Below, piece by piece: positions 1 through 10,152 of a DNA stretch of 64,000 bases (the stretch's first letter is position 1; the number at the start of each line of letters is the position of its first letter). The stretch comes from Candidatus Amulumruptor caecigallinarius. GTDB lineage: Bacteria; Bacteroidota; Bacteroidia; Bacteroidales; Muribaculaceae. The position numbers were made by a program, and so were the translations under genes. Under the pieces are notes generated by a model. That model ran no database searches. It was given only the letters and a program-made list of their open reading frames with translations, and was not told the origin of the DNA. The stretch covers positions 124,001 through 188,000 of the forward strand of contig CALUMU010000003.1 in the NCBI GenBank assembly GCA_944321825.1. Direction: 5' to 3'.

Positions 1-1
1 C

Positions 2-2171
<2,170 letters not shown>

Positions 2172-2183
2172 AAATGATTTAAG

Positions 2184-3332
2184 ATGAATTCAGAATCACC
2201 ATTCGGACATGGATTCAGCGATGTCGTGCGCCAGTGGGACTGGGACGAGACCGCAGCGAAATTTGACACTTTTACGGAGCAGGATGTAGCCCGCGTTTTA
2301 GCCAAGGCATCTACAGGCAAGCAGTTGGCTCCCGATGAATTTATGGTGCTGGTTTCACCTGCTGCCGAAAACCATTTGGAGGAGATGGCACGGCTCAGCC
2401 GTGTATTCACCCGTGAGCGTTTCGGCAAAACCATTTCGATGTATATCCCCCTCTATGTGTCCAACGCCTGCACCAACAAGTGTGTCTACTGCGGGTTCAA
2501 CCACGACAACCCGTTTAAGCGCACCACCCTCACCATGGAGCAGATAAAGGCCGAATGTGAGGCGATACGCCGGTTGGGGCCGTTTGAAAACCTGCTGATT
2601 GTATCCGGCGAATTTCCGTCAATCAACGGTGTCGACTACATGGAGGAGGTGTTTAAGACATGCCGTCCCTATTTCCATAACCTCACGCTCGAGGCGATGC
2701 CCATGAAGCAGCGTGATTACGAACGGCTTATCAATGTCGGTCTCAACGGAGTGGTATGCTTCCAAGAGACGTATAACTATAACCGTTACGGCCATTACCA
2801 TCCTCGCGGCATGAAGTCGTTTTATGACTGGCGCGTCAACGGATTTGACCGTATGGGTCGCGCCGGTGTCCATAAGATCGGTATGGGCGTGCTTATAGGT
2901 CTTGAAGACTGGCGCACGGATGTGACTTTCATGGCCCGTCATCTGCGCTATCTGCAACAGCATTATTGGCGCACAAGATACAGCATAAATTTCCCACGTA
3001 TGTGTCCCAGCGAGACCGGCTATCAACCCAATGTCGTCATGACCGACCGTCAGTTGGCGCAGCTGACCTTTGCATTCCGCCTGTTTGACCATGATGCCGA
3101 CATCTCCTATTCCACACGCGAAAAACCCGAATTTCGTAAAAATATGATGCAGCTCGGCGTGACATCGATGAGTGCTGGGTCTCAGACCGAACCCGGTGGT
3201 TACGCTTCATGCCCCGACGCACTTGAGCAGTTTGAAGTCACCGACCATCGTAGTCCGCAGGCTGTGACGCAATCCATCCGTGAGGGCGGATACGATGTGG
3301 TATGGAAAGATTGGGACAGGATTTTTGATTGA
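2184..3332 (+). CDS. thiH: 2-iminoacetate synthase ThiH
   Basis: Radical SAM tyrosine lyase that cleaves tyrosine to dehydroglycine (and p-cresol), the nitrogen donor for the ThiG reaction under anaerobic conditions. 382 residues. The [4Fe-4S]/SAM motif CxxxCxYC is seen as CTNKCVYCGF near residues 96-105, after PLYVSNA. The C-terminal block MSAGSQTEPGGY is typical of the ThiH/BATS region. Its use in place of the oxygen-dependent glycine oxidase ThiO agrees with an anaerobe. It lies between thiC and thiF with 12 bp and 6 bp gaps. Confidence 0.95.
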   Translation: MNSESPFGHGFSDVVRQWDWDETAAKFDTFTEQDVARVLAKASTGKQLAPDEFMVLVSPAAENHLEEMARLSRVFTRERFGKTISMYIPLYVSNACTNKCVYCGFNHDNPFKRTTLTMEQIKAECEAIRRLGPFENLLIVSGEFPSINGVDYMEEVFKTCRPYFHNLTLEAMPMKQRDYERLINVGLNGVVCFQETYNYNRYGHYHPRGMKSFYDWRVNGFDRMGRAGVHKIGMGVLIGLEDWRTDVTFMARHLRYLQQHYWRTRYSINFPRMCPSETGYQPNVVMTDRQLAQLTFAFRLFDHDADISYSTREKPEFRKNMMQLGVTSMSAGSQTEPGGYASCPDALEQFEVTDHRSPQAVTQSIREGGYDVVWKDWDRIFD

Positions 3333-3338
3333 CACACT

Positions 3339-4052
3339 ATGGTACTGACCGAAGACCAACGACGGCGTTACAGCCGCAATACGATGCTTGAAGGCATCGG
3401 CGGGGACGGCCAACGTCTGCTACTGTCATCCCATGCCGCAGTCGTCGGTTGCGGTGCGTTGGGTTCTATCGTCTCTATGTATCTTGCCGGAAGCGGTGTA
3501 GGCAAGCTGACCATAATAGATTTCGACACTATCGACATCAGCAACCTGCAGCGCCAGCTTTCATTCACCACATCGCAATGCGGACGGAGCAAATCCGCAG
3601 CTACAGCCGACAGGCTGAGAGAAATCAACCCCGACATAACCATTCAGAGCATCGACAGACTGCTGACTAAAGCCAACATAGGCCAGTTGATTGGAGATGC
3701 CGATATAATAGTAGAGGGCAGCGATAATCCTGCCACGAAATACTTAGTGACCGACTATGCCGTGTCATCCGGGATACCATATGTCATCGGTGGTGTGGAG
3801 CAATGGCGCGGACAAGTGATGTCATGGACCAAAGGACACAAAAACTACCGCGATGTGTTTCCCGAAAGTGCCGCTGAGGGAGGATACACCCCCTGCGCCT
3901 TAGGAGGGGTGCATGGACCTCTACCGGGAATCATAGGCTCTGCCATGGCCTCTGAAGCCATAAAAATCATATGCCGATGTGGCACACCGCTATTTGACCG
4001 CATAATGCTGTTTGACGCAGGTACAATGACACCTATGGTGGTCAATATATAA
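3339..4052 (+). CDS. thiF: ThiF-family sulfur-carrier adenylyltransferase
   Basis: E1-like enzyme of the ThiF/MoeB/HesA family, 237 residues, with the nucleotide-binding motif VVGCGALGS (residues about 32-40) followed by the acidic strand end IIDFDTIDISNLQRQ. It would adenylate the C-terminal glycine of ThiS as the first step in making the ThiS thiocarboxylate used by ThiG. Assignment as ThiF rather than MoeB rests on its place as last gene of the thi cluster; sequence alone does not separate the two. The usual CxxC zinc pairs are not evident (single Cys residues near PCALGG and IICRCG), as in several Bacteroidales homologues. Confidence 0.88.
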   Translation: MVLTEDQRRRYSRNTMLEGIGGDGQRLLLSSHAAVVGCGALGSIVSMYLAGSGVGKLTIIDFDTIDISNLQRQLSFTTSQCGRSKSAATADRLREINPDITIQSIDRLLTKANIGQLIGDADIIVEGSDNPATKYLVTDYAVSSGIPYVIGGVEQWRGQVMSWTKGHKNYRDVFPESAAEGGYTPCALGGVHGPLPGIIGSAMASEAIKIICRCGTPLFDRIMLFDAGTMTPMVVNI

Positions 4053-4536
4053 GTGAACCGATTAAATCAAGCGAATCAGTTGAGTACAACCCCATTGCAA
4101 CCCTCTGGAAGCAGTGGAGTTACATGGTAGGCACGAGCAAACTGGCGTATGAACGCTATGGTCAGACGGGAGGGCGTGAGACGGCGACCGGGATTGCGGT
4201 CCCCACGCGACAAGCTGTCTGCCCTTGAATAGATATGTGACGATGTATGCGATAATTTAGGAGTAGAGGTATCTGTCATAAGCAATGGATGGAGTATGTA
4301 GTGATTACACGTATGTGCTTGTTTCAATCTATTAACGCAAGCCATATGCTATTATTATAAACCTTTGAGACAAAAATATTGTTAATTGTCAAAAGGGATT
4401 TTGTGTATCAATTTGATTTAAGTATCTTTGCGCCGTTAAAAGCTATATATTTTTGCATATCTCCCTTAATATTAATCACATATTTACCATATTGCCTATC
4501 GAAACATAATTACTTCAATCATTCAATCTGAAAGTC
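4053..4536. other. intergenic region with a foldable segment and an ECF-gene promoter
   Basis: 484 bp without a convincing gene. An 89-codon open frame on the minus strand (4076-4345) has no family look. Bases 4171-4225 can fold: AGGGC 4171-4175 with GCCCT 4221-4225, AGAC 4179-4182 with GTCT 4217-4220, and GACCG 4186-4190 with CGGTC 4197-4201. The right part is AT-rich and holds the promoter given separately. Confidence 0.5.
4400..4430 (+). promoter_or_regulatory. Bacteroidota-type promoter of the ECF sigma gene
   Basis: TTTG at 4400-4403, 19 nt spacer, TATCTTTG at 4423-4430: an exact fit to the primary sigma consensus TTTG-N19-21-TAnnTTTG. It leaves a leader of about 100 nt before the gene at 4537. 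Confidence 0.8.
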
Positions 4537-5127
4537 ATGTTAGATACTTCGCAGATGACCGACAACGGTCTGGTAGAAGCTTATGTCAGCGGTAATAACC
4601 AAGCGTTTGATGAACTTTTGAGAAGGCATCAGACCAAACTTTTTGCGTATATAATGCGCATCGTCAACGATGCGGACATCGCCGACGATATATTTCAAGA
4701 AACATTTGTCAAAGTCATTACAAATATCCGCCAGAGACGATATGTTGACACCGGCAAATTTTCAGCGTGGCTTATGCGCATAGCCCACAATATAATCATC
4801 GACCATTTCCGCCAGATTAAAGCCGAAAAGACCGTTTCGACCGACGATGAGAACTCTATCCTGCTCAACAGCATCGACCTTGCAGAATCAAGCATAGAGG
4901 ACTGCATGGTCAATACACAGCTGCTTGATGATATACGACGGATTATCGATGCACTCCCCGACAACCAGCGTGAAGTGCTTCAGATGCGGTTTTATCAGGG
5001 CCTGTCATTCAAGGAGATTGCCGAGGCCACAGGAACCGGCATCAATACCGCTCTCGGAAGGATGCGCTACGCAATACTTAACATGAAACGTCTTGCCGCG
5101 ACCAACCACATAGAGCTGACGGTGTGA
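4537..5127 (+). CDS. RNA polymerase ECF-type sigma-70 factor
   Basis: 196 residues with sigma region 2 (about 23-95, containing DADIADDIFQETFVKV and the -10-recognition stretch FSAWLMRIAHNIIIDHFRQ) and sigma region 4 (about 130-185: LPDNQREVLQMRFYQGLSFK, then EIAEATGTGINTALGRMRYA as the helix-turn-helix). No anti-sigma gene or TonB receptor adjoins it, so it is an orphan here, read from its own promoter. Target regulon unknown. Clear family call, no specific name possible. Confidence 0.93.
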   Translation: MLDTSQMTDNGLVEAYVSGNNQAFDELLRRHQTKLFAYIMRIVNDADIADDIFQETFVKVITNIRQRRYVDTGKFSAWLMRIAHNIIIDHFRQIKAEKTVSTDDENSILLNSIDLAESSIEDCMVNTQLLDDIRRIIDALPDNQREVLQMRFYQGLSFKEIAEATGTGINTALGRMRYAILNMKRLAATNHIELTV

Positions 5128-5199
5128 CTTCTGCGAGAATAATGCCCTATCACTTAGTGCAATCGTTTAATCTGCGCATGGCTCCAATGACAGATATGA

Positions 5200-5231
5200 T
5201 TTGGAATATCTGAATTAATTTGCTAACTTTG
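5200..5231 (+). promoter_or_regulatory. promoter of greA
   Basis: TTTG at 5200-5203, 20 nt, TAACTTTG at 5224-5231; exact consensus. Expected transcription start near 5237, giving a leader of about 165 nt to greA. Confidence 0.85.
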
Positions 5232-5280
5232 TAGAGCAGTTACACATATATCTCCTCACTTCCGGCCTTAGCGCCCAATG

Positions 5281-5326
5281 TGAATCTCATGTCGCCGACA
5301 AGGTGTCATCGAGATTCAAATTTTTT
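5281..5326 (+). terminator. terminator-like hairpin inside the greA leader
   Basis: TGAATCTC 5281-5288 pairs perfectly with GAGATTCA 5311-5318; inside it GACA 5297-5300 can pair with TGTC 5304-5307. The stem is followed by AAATTTTTT (5318-5326). It lies about 45-90 nt after the predicted start site and 78 bp before the greA ATG, so it would end a short leader RNA. Confidence 0.6.
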
Positions 5327-5403
5327 CGTGCTTCTTAAAAGCACACATTTATAAATCTGTTACTTAACTACTTAATTTTCAATATCTAAAAAATCTTTTA
5401 GCC

Positions 5404-5874
5404 ATGGCAATAACTTTTATGACCAAGGAAGGCTATAAAAAGAAAATGGACGAAATCGCCTACCTTGAGTCGGTGAAGCGTCCTGAAATCTCTCGTGCCA
5501 TAGCCGAAGCACGTGACAAAGGCGACCTTTCCGAAAACTCCGAATATGATGCAGCCAAGGAGGCCCAAGGGCTCCTTGAAATGAAGATATCCCAGCTCAA
5601 GGACTTGGTGGCTAACGCCCGTATCATAGACGAAAGCACCCTCAACGAAAATGAGGTGCAAATACTCAACACCGTTACTATCAAAAACACCGCCAACGGC
5701 ATGACCATGGAATACACCATCGTTGCCGATTCCGAGGCCAACCTTAAGGAAAAGAAAATCGGCTCAAGTACCCCCATAGCCCAAGGATTGCTCGGCCATA
5801 AGCTCGGCGAAGTGGTGGAAATAAAGGTACCTGCCGGCATAGTCAAGTTTGAAATCGTTAAAATAAGCTTCTGA
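5404..5874 (+). CDS. greA: transcription elongation factor GreA
   Basis: 156 residues, the usual length. N-terminal coiled coil (about 1-75) carries the acidic tip motif DKGDLSENSEYDAAKE whose acidic residues chelate Mg in the RNA polymerase secondary channel to stimulate cleavage of backtracked RNA; the C-terminal FKBP-like domain ends with SPIAQGLLGHKLGE-type sequence (here STPIAQGLLGHKLGE) and VVEIKVPAG. It has its own promoter and a leader with a terminator-like hairpin. The HIT gene follows after 3 bp, so the two are co-transcribed. Confidence 0.97.
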   Translation: MAITFMTKEGYKKKMDEIAYLESVKRPEISRAIAEARDKGDLSENSEYDAAKEAQGLLEMKISQLKDLVANARIIDESTLNENEVQILNTVTIKNTANGMTMEYTIVADSEANLKEKKIGSSTPIAQGLLGHKLGEVVEIKVPAGIVKFEIVKISF

Positions 5875-5877
5875 CCG

Positions 5878-6270
5878 ATGGCTACTATCTTCTCAAAAAT
5901 CGCTGCTGGTGAAATCCCGTCATACAAGATTGCTGAGGACGAACGCTTCTTCTCATTCCTTGACATCAATCCTGTAGCTCCGGGACATGTGCTTGTAATC
6001 CCAAAACGTGAAGTAGACTACATCTTCGACCTCGATGACGAGGAGCTTGCAGCCATGCAGCTTTTTGCCAAGCGGATTGCCAAGGCTATCGGCAAGGCTA
6101 TGCCATGCCGCAAAGTGGGCCAATGCGTGATAGGCCTGGAAGTGCCACATGCCCATATCCACCTCGTACCTATGCGCACAGAAGCCGACATGGACTTCCG
6201 CAAGCCCAAGCTCAATCTGCCGCCAGAAGAGATGCAGCGCATAGCTGAAGCTATCAAAGCCGCCCTCTGA
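5878..6270 (+). CDS. HIT family (histidine triad) protein
   Basis: 130-residue nucleotide hydrolase/transferase of the HIT superfamily, HINT-like. The catalytic triad motif HxHxHxx is PHAHIHLVP near residues 98-106; N-terminal part FSKIAAGEIPSYKIAEDE and FLDINPVAPGHVLVIPKRE are standard. Likely hydrolyses AMP-linked substrates such as adenosine phosphoramidates; the in vivo substrate is unknown. It is the second gene of the greA transcript and is followed by a strong terminator. Confidence 0.95.
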   Translation: MATIFSKIAAGEIPSYKIAEDERFFSFLDINPVAPGHVLVIPKREVDYIFDLDDEELAAMQLFAKRIAKAIGKAMPCRKVGQCVIGLEVPHAHIHLVPMRTEADMDFRKPKLNLPPEEMQRIAEAIKAAL

Positions 6271-6303
6271 CACAGACGGACTACATACCACGACCAACCA
6301 TCA

Positions 6304-6333
6304 TGCGACCGAAAAAAATCGGTCGCATTTTTT
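6304..6333 (+). terminator. intrinsic terminator after the greA-HIT operon
   Basis: TGCGACCGA 6304-6312, loop AAAAAA, TCGGTCGCA 6319-6327, then six T. Perfect 9-bp stem. Confidence 0.9.
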
Positions 6334-6376
6334 ACGGCCTTAGCTGCCACAGTCCTTTACAAAGTCGGCAGTAAAT

Positions 6377-6407
6377 TTTGCAGATTCCCCCATTCTTGCT
6401 AACTTTG
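6377..6407 (+). promoter_or_regulatory. promoter placed directly against the start codon at 6415
   Basis: TTTG 6377-6380, 19 nt, TAACTTTG 6400-6407. Only seven bases separate the -7 box from the ATG, so the transcript would start at or within a few bases of the start codon. Confidence 0.75.
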
Positions 6408-6414
6408 TATTGCT

Positions 6415-7533
6415 ATGATTAACCTGACAGAACATATAGAGCATCTTATCGTGCGCAATGACTGCGTCATTGTACCCGGTTTCGGCGCATTCATAGCCGA
6501 GAAGCTCCCTGCTTATATCGACAAAGAGCAAGGAGCTTTCATGCCACCATCACGCCGGCTCTCGTTCAACCCTCGCATAGACCACAATGACGGCCTGTTA
6601 GTGTCAAGCCTCATGCGCCGTCACTGCTGGTCGTTCACTCTCGCCTCCGAATCACTGGCTGATTGTGTTGCGGCACTGAAAAAACGTCTGGCATCGGCTG
6701 GGTCTCTGAACATCGGATCGCTTGGCACTCTGAGATACCAGGATGAAGCCACCCCTGAGTTCGTACCCGCTGTCGCTTCGATAGCGGTCAATCCCTATGC
6801 GGTGTTGCCAGGGTTACAAGTCACCCCTATCAAACAGCTCATTTCGGCATCCTCTAACCAGACCAACAGGCTGTCTGATGCGATTGCATCATATGACGAA
6901 AGCCTCAGACAGCACCCGATTTGGCTCACCGCTGCCCGATCAATCTATAGCCGCGTAGCGGTCGCAGTCGCAGTCATCGCCACATGCATCTTCACCCTGC
7001 TCTCCCCCGGACGCTATTCCGACCGGACGACCCTTGCCGCTTTAGGCGCGAATTTTTCAACGTCCGAGCCGATGCCATTCGCTCACGAGCTGTACATAGC
7101 TTATCCGGATCCCGAAAGTGCTACAGCCACCGTCAAGCCATCTGTCCCACAGCAACGTGAGGATACTCCAGTGATAATAATACCTGCCAACGACACTCAG
7201 GCACCAGCACCAGTAAAATCCCCTGCACAGTCTACGCCCGCCACATCCAAACCGAGCGTTCCTGCCCTGGCTGCCTCTCCGTCGGTCACGCCCAGCGAGT
7301 CTGAGGTCGATAACAGCGACATTGCTTATATCCTCGTAGTGGCCTCCTTGACATCTGACAGCGATGCACATGCGTTTATACGTCAACACAGAGACAACAC
7401 GCTAAAAATCAAGAAGATGGGTTCTCGTTACCGTGTATATTCCGCCGCTTCGGATTCAAAGGACGAGCTTGTAGCCAAGCAACCCTCCACAGCAGCCCGT
7501 TATCCGGGCGCATGGGTTTGTGAGGTAAAATAA
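6415..7533 (+). CDS. HU-CCDC81 and SPOR domain protein
   Basis: 372 residues. Two HU-related domains (CCDC81-like prokaryotic HU domains 1 and 2) fill about residues 1-135: MINLTEHIEHLIVRNDCVIV and PGFGAFIAEK open the first; AGSLNIGSLGTLRY lies in the second. A single membrane segment follows at about 181-197 (VAVAVAVIATCIFTLL), then a Pro/Ala/Ser-rich linker (about 235-300) and a C-terminal SPOR-like domain (about 305-371, YILVVASLTSDSDAHAF) that should bind denuded peptidoglycan at division sites. The architecture is common in Bacteroidota; the molecular role is not established. The HU part would be cytoplasmic and the SPOR part periplasmic. The promoter suggests a leaderless message. Confidence 0.85.
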   Translation: MINLTEHIEHLIVRNDCVIVPGFGAFIAEKLPAYIDKEQGAFMPPSRRLSFNPRIDHNDGLLVSSLMRRHCWSFTLASESLADCVAALKKRLASAGSLNIGSLGTLRYQDEATPEFVPAVASIAVNPYAVLPGLQVTPIKQLISASSNQTNRLSDAIASYDESLRQHPIWLTAARSIYSRVAVAVAVIATCIFTLLSPGRYSDRTTLAALGANFSTSEPMPFAHELYIAYPDPESATATVKPSVPQQREDTPVIIIPANDTQAPAPVKSPAQSTPATSKPSVPALAASPSVTPSESEVDNSDIAYILVVASLTSDSDAHAFIRQHRDNTLKIKKMGSRYRVYSAASDSKDELVAKQPSTAARYPGAWVCEVK

Positions 7534-7559
7534 TCCCATCCACCATCCCCTCAATTTCC

Positions 7560-8093
7560 ATGGATAAGATAAATTTCAACCACCTTATACTCAATCGCCG
7601 CAGCATCAGGCGATACACTGCTCAGGAACTTTCTGCCGATGATGTCAAATTAGTTCTTGAAGCCGGGCTCCTCGCCCCGACATCCCAAAATTCCCATCCC
7701 TGGCACTTCATAGTAATCGATGACAAGGAGATGCTGCAACGCATGAGTGAAGTGCGTACCATGGGAGCCGGACCGGTGGCCCGCTGCGCCGTGGCCATCG
7801 TAGTCGCCGCAGACACTACTTTAAGCGACGTATGGGTGGAAGACTGCTCTATAGCAGCCTCATACATGCAGCTGCAGGCCGCAGCTCTCGGACTCGGCTC
7901 ATGCTGGATACAGATACGCGGCCGGTTTGGCGCCGACAATATTCCAGCCGAAGAACAGCTTATGGACATGCTCGGCATACCCGAACATGTCAACATAGAA
8001 TGCATCATCACCCTCGGATACAAAGACGAGGAGCGCAAACCTCTCGATCCATCCAAAACCCTTTGGGAAAAAGTCCACATTGACCGCTGGTAA
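7560..8093 (+). CDS. nitroreductase family flavoprotein
   Basis: 177 residues with the family's N-terminal RRSIRRYTAQELSADDV, LLAPTSQNSHPWHFIVI (FMN phosphate contact) and a C-terminal GLGSCWIQIRGRF. Predicted FMN-dependent NAD(P)H oxidoreductase, cytosolic; physiological substrate unknown. Starts at ATG 7560, 26 bp after the SPOR gene, and its 3' end overlaps the next gene by 14 bp, so it is in an operon with 6415-10073. Confidence 0.9.
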   Translation: MDKINFNHLILNRRSIRRYTAQELSADDVKLVLEAGLLAPTSQNSHPWHFIVIDDKEMLQRMSEVRTMGAGPVARCAVAIVVAADTTLSDVWVEDCSIAASYMQLQAAALGLGSCWIQIRGRFGADNIPAEEQLMDMLGIPEHVNIECIITLGYKDEERKPLDPSKTLWEKVHIDRW

Positions 8094-8889
8094 TAAGTGC
8101 GTAATACTCGGTTCCGGCAACGTAGCTTCATGTCTCGCGCCGGCACTATCCCACTCGGCTGAAATCCTACAGATCTACAGCCCCACACAGCAACATGCCT
8201 CTGCGTTGGCCTCTACGCTTGGAGCTACAGCCACGGATAATCTCTCTGCGCTCATACCAGATGCCGACTTTTATATAATTGCGGTCAAAGACGATGCTAT
8301 ATCGACCCTCACTGCCACCCTACGTAAGCTGGACATCCCAGCATCACACCGTGGCATATGGTGTCATACATCCGGCTCTGCCCCACTGTCAGTCCTTGAC
8401 GGTCTCGGAGACGGTCGATGCGTATTCTATCCGCTACAGACGTTTACCCATGGAGATACGGTTGAACCATCTTCGATTACCATGCTGCTTGAAGGAGACT
8501 GCGCAGACACTGTCCAACAGGCCAGAGAGTTGGCCTCCGCATTTACCTGCCGCATACAAGAGGCCGGCTCGGAGCAACGCCGCCGTATACACCTTGCCGC
8601 AGTGTTTGCCAGCAATTTTGCCAACCATATGTGGTCAAAAGCCCAGCAGATTCTTGCCGCTGACGGCCTCGACCTGTCGCTGCTCGAACCATTGATTGAA
8701 GCGACCTTGCGCAAAGCCGTGGCTATCGGCCCTCACCGAGGACAGACTGGTCCGGCACGCAGAGGCGACAAAACAGTCATGGAAGCTCACCTCTCGCTGC
8801 TCACTCCGAGCCAAACATCGCTCTACCAGTGTGTGAGCGATTCGATTATATCCGATTATAAACACATCAAGACAGACTCCGCATCATGA
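8080..8889 (+). CDS. Rossmann-like / DUF2520 domain protein
   Basis: 269 residues. N-terminal NAD(P)-binding Rossmann-like fold (about 5-120) with CVILGSGNVASCLAPAL as the glycine-rich loop; C-terminal DUF2520 helical domain (about 130-255) with RRRIHLAAVFASNFANHMW and GPHRGQTGPARRGD. The build resembles ketopantoate reductase/P5C reductase relatives, but substrate is unknown. Start is TTG at 8080, inside the end of the nitroreductase; no in-frame ATG is available nearby. Stop overlaps the next gene by 4 bp (ATGA). Confidence 0.88.
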   Translation: MTAGNKCVILGSGNVASCLAPALSHSAEILQIYSPTQQHASALASTLGATATDNLSALIPDADFYIIAVKDDAISTLTATLRKLDIPASHRGIWCHTSGSAPLSVLDGLGDGRCVFYPLQTFTHGDTVEPSSITMLLEGDCADTVQQARELASAFTCRIQEAGSEQRRRIHLAAVFASNFANHMWSKAQQILAADGLDLSLLEPLIEATLRKAVAIGPHRGQTGPARRGDKTVMEAHLSLLTPSQTSLYQCVSDSIISDYKHIKTDSAS

Positions 8890-9410
8890 GCCGTACAGAC
8901 TATGACCTTACACAGATAAAAGCTGTAATTTTCGATGTCGACGGTGTACTGTCACCATCGTGCATACCTCTTGGCGACAACGGCCTTCCGCGCCGTATGG
9001 TCAACATCAAAGACGGCTACGCCATGCAGCTCGCAGTCAAAAAGGGGCTTCTATTGGCCATAATCAGCGGAGCGACCGATGAGTCCATACGCCACCGTTA
9101 CAACGCGCTCGGTATAAAGGAGATACACCTCGGAGCTGCGATGAAGCTTCCTGTACTCAATGATATAATGGAGCGGTACGGCCTACGCAGCGACGAAGTA
9201 GCCTACGCCGGCGATGACATACCTGATTATGAAGTCATGTCAGCTGTCGGTCTGCCTGTTGCCCCGGCAGATGCCGCCCCTGAAATATGCGATGCCGCCC
9301 GGTACATAAGCCCAGTAAACGGAGGACACGGTGTAGCACGCGACATCCTTGAACAAATTCTTAAAGCCCAAGGTCACTGGATGACGTGCGAAAAGTCATT
9401 CGGCTGGTAA
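8886..9410 (+). CDS. kdsC: KdsC-like HAD phosphatase
   Basis: 174 residues, typical of 3-deoxy-D-manno-octulosonate 8-phosphate phosphatase, which dephosphorylates KDO-8-P in the lipopolysaccharide core pathway. Motif I is VIFDVDGVLSPS (family: FDVDGVLTDG), motif II is LLAIISGA, motif IV AYAGDDIPDYEVM; lack of a large cap domain fits the C0 HAD type that tetramerises. KdsA/KdsB are not in the window, so the substrate is inferred from family. 4-bp overlap with the DUF2520 gene. Confidence 0.87.
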   Translation: MSRTDYDLTQIKAVIFDVDGVLSPSCIPLGDNGLPRRMVNIKDGYAMQLAVKKGLLLAIISGATDESIRHRYNALGIKEIHLGAAMKLPVLNDIMERYGLRSDEVAYAGDDIPDYEVMSAVGLPVAPADAAPEICDAARYISPVNGGHGVARDILEQILKAQGHWMTCEKSFGW

Positions 9411-9473
9411 ACCCATGCAATCCGCACTCTCTCCAATCTACTACAATCTACCCATACTAAAGCGATACTCTCC

Positions 9474-10073
9474 ATGCCGACATCTATCGTCCCCCAAAAC
9501 CTCCAGTCTTACAATATTAAACTTGCGAGCACATCGCCACGCCGCAAGGAACTCATGCAGCTGCTCGGTCTTGATTTTGAGATAGTCAATACTCATGATG
9601 TGGAGGAAATCTGCCCCCAGTCACTACCTGTAGCCTGCCATCCCGAGTACCTCTCAATCCTAAAAGCATCGGCCTATTATGACGAATTAGCCGAAAACGA
9701 CCTGCTGATTACAGCCGACACCATGGTGATTTGCGATGGAAATGCTTTCGGCAAACCCAAAAACCGCGAAGATGCCATATCCATGCTTCAAACCCTGTCA
9801 GGTCGCATACACCAAGTTGTAACCGGGGTAACTGTCTGTACTCCCAAGCTGCAAATCAGCTTCAGCGTGACCACCGATGTGGAGTTTGCGCATCTTTCTC
9901 TCCAGGAAATAGAAGCATACGTAGATACATGCCGACCGTTTGACAAAGCCGGAGCCTACGGCATACAGGAATGGATTGGAGCCATAGGAATCAGCAGCAT
10001 ATACGGCAGCTATTACAACGTCATGGGACTGCCAGTCCACTATCTCTACGAAGTCCTAAAACATTTCGCCTAA
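9474..10073 (+). CDS. maf: Maf family nucleotide pyrophosphatase
   Basis: 199 residues. N-terminal LASTSPRRKELMQLLGLDFE is the Maf signature; LITADTMVICDGNAFGKPKN holds the catalytic acidic residue, and DKAGAYGIQEWIGAIGI the C-terminal signature. These enzymes hydrolyse dTTP/UTP or modified nucleotides and have been linked to septum regulation. Last gene of the 6415-10073 operon, ended by a hairpin terminator. Confidence 0.95.
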   Translation: MPTSIVPQNLQSYNIKLASTSPRRKELMQLLGLDFEIVNTHDVEEICPQSLPVACHPEYLSILKASAYYDELAENDLLITADTMVICDGNAFGKPKNREDAISMLQTLSGRIHQVVTGVTVCTPKLQISFSVTTDVEFAHLSLQEIEAYVDTCRPFDKAGAYGIQEWIGAIGISSIYGSYYNVMGLPVHYLYEVLKHFA

Positions 10074-10099
10074 CTTACAAGTGACGTCACAACAAATAA

Positions 10100-10138
10100 C
10101 CGCACTCAATGGCATACGCGATTGAGTGCGGTTTGTTT
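10100..10138 (+). terminator. terminator between convergent maf and nrdG
   Basis: CCGCACTCAAT 10100-10110 and ATTGAGTGCGG 10121-10131 form a perfect 11-bp stem with loop GGCATACGCG, followed by TTTGTTT. The upstream side (AACAAATAA) gives a weaker T-run for the opposite strand, so it may act both ways. Confidence 0.88.
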
Positions 10139-10152
10139 CGCTTACTTTGAAC

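Noticed and set aside
4076..4345. 89-codon minus-strand open frame
   Set aside because: No recognisable sequence, no promoter; the region looks like intergenic DNA with a foldable patch.
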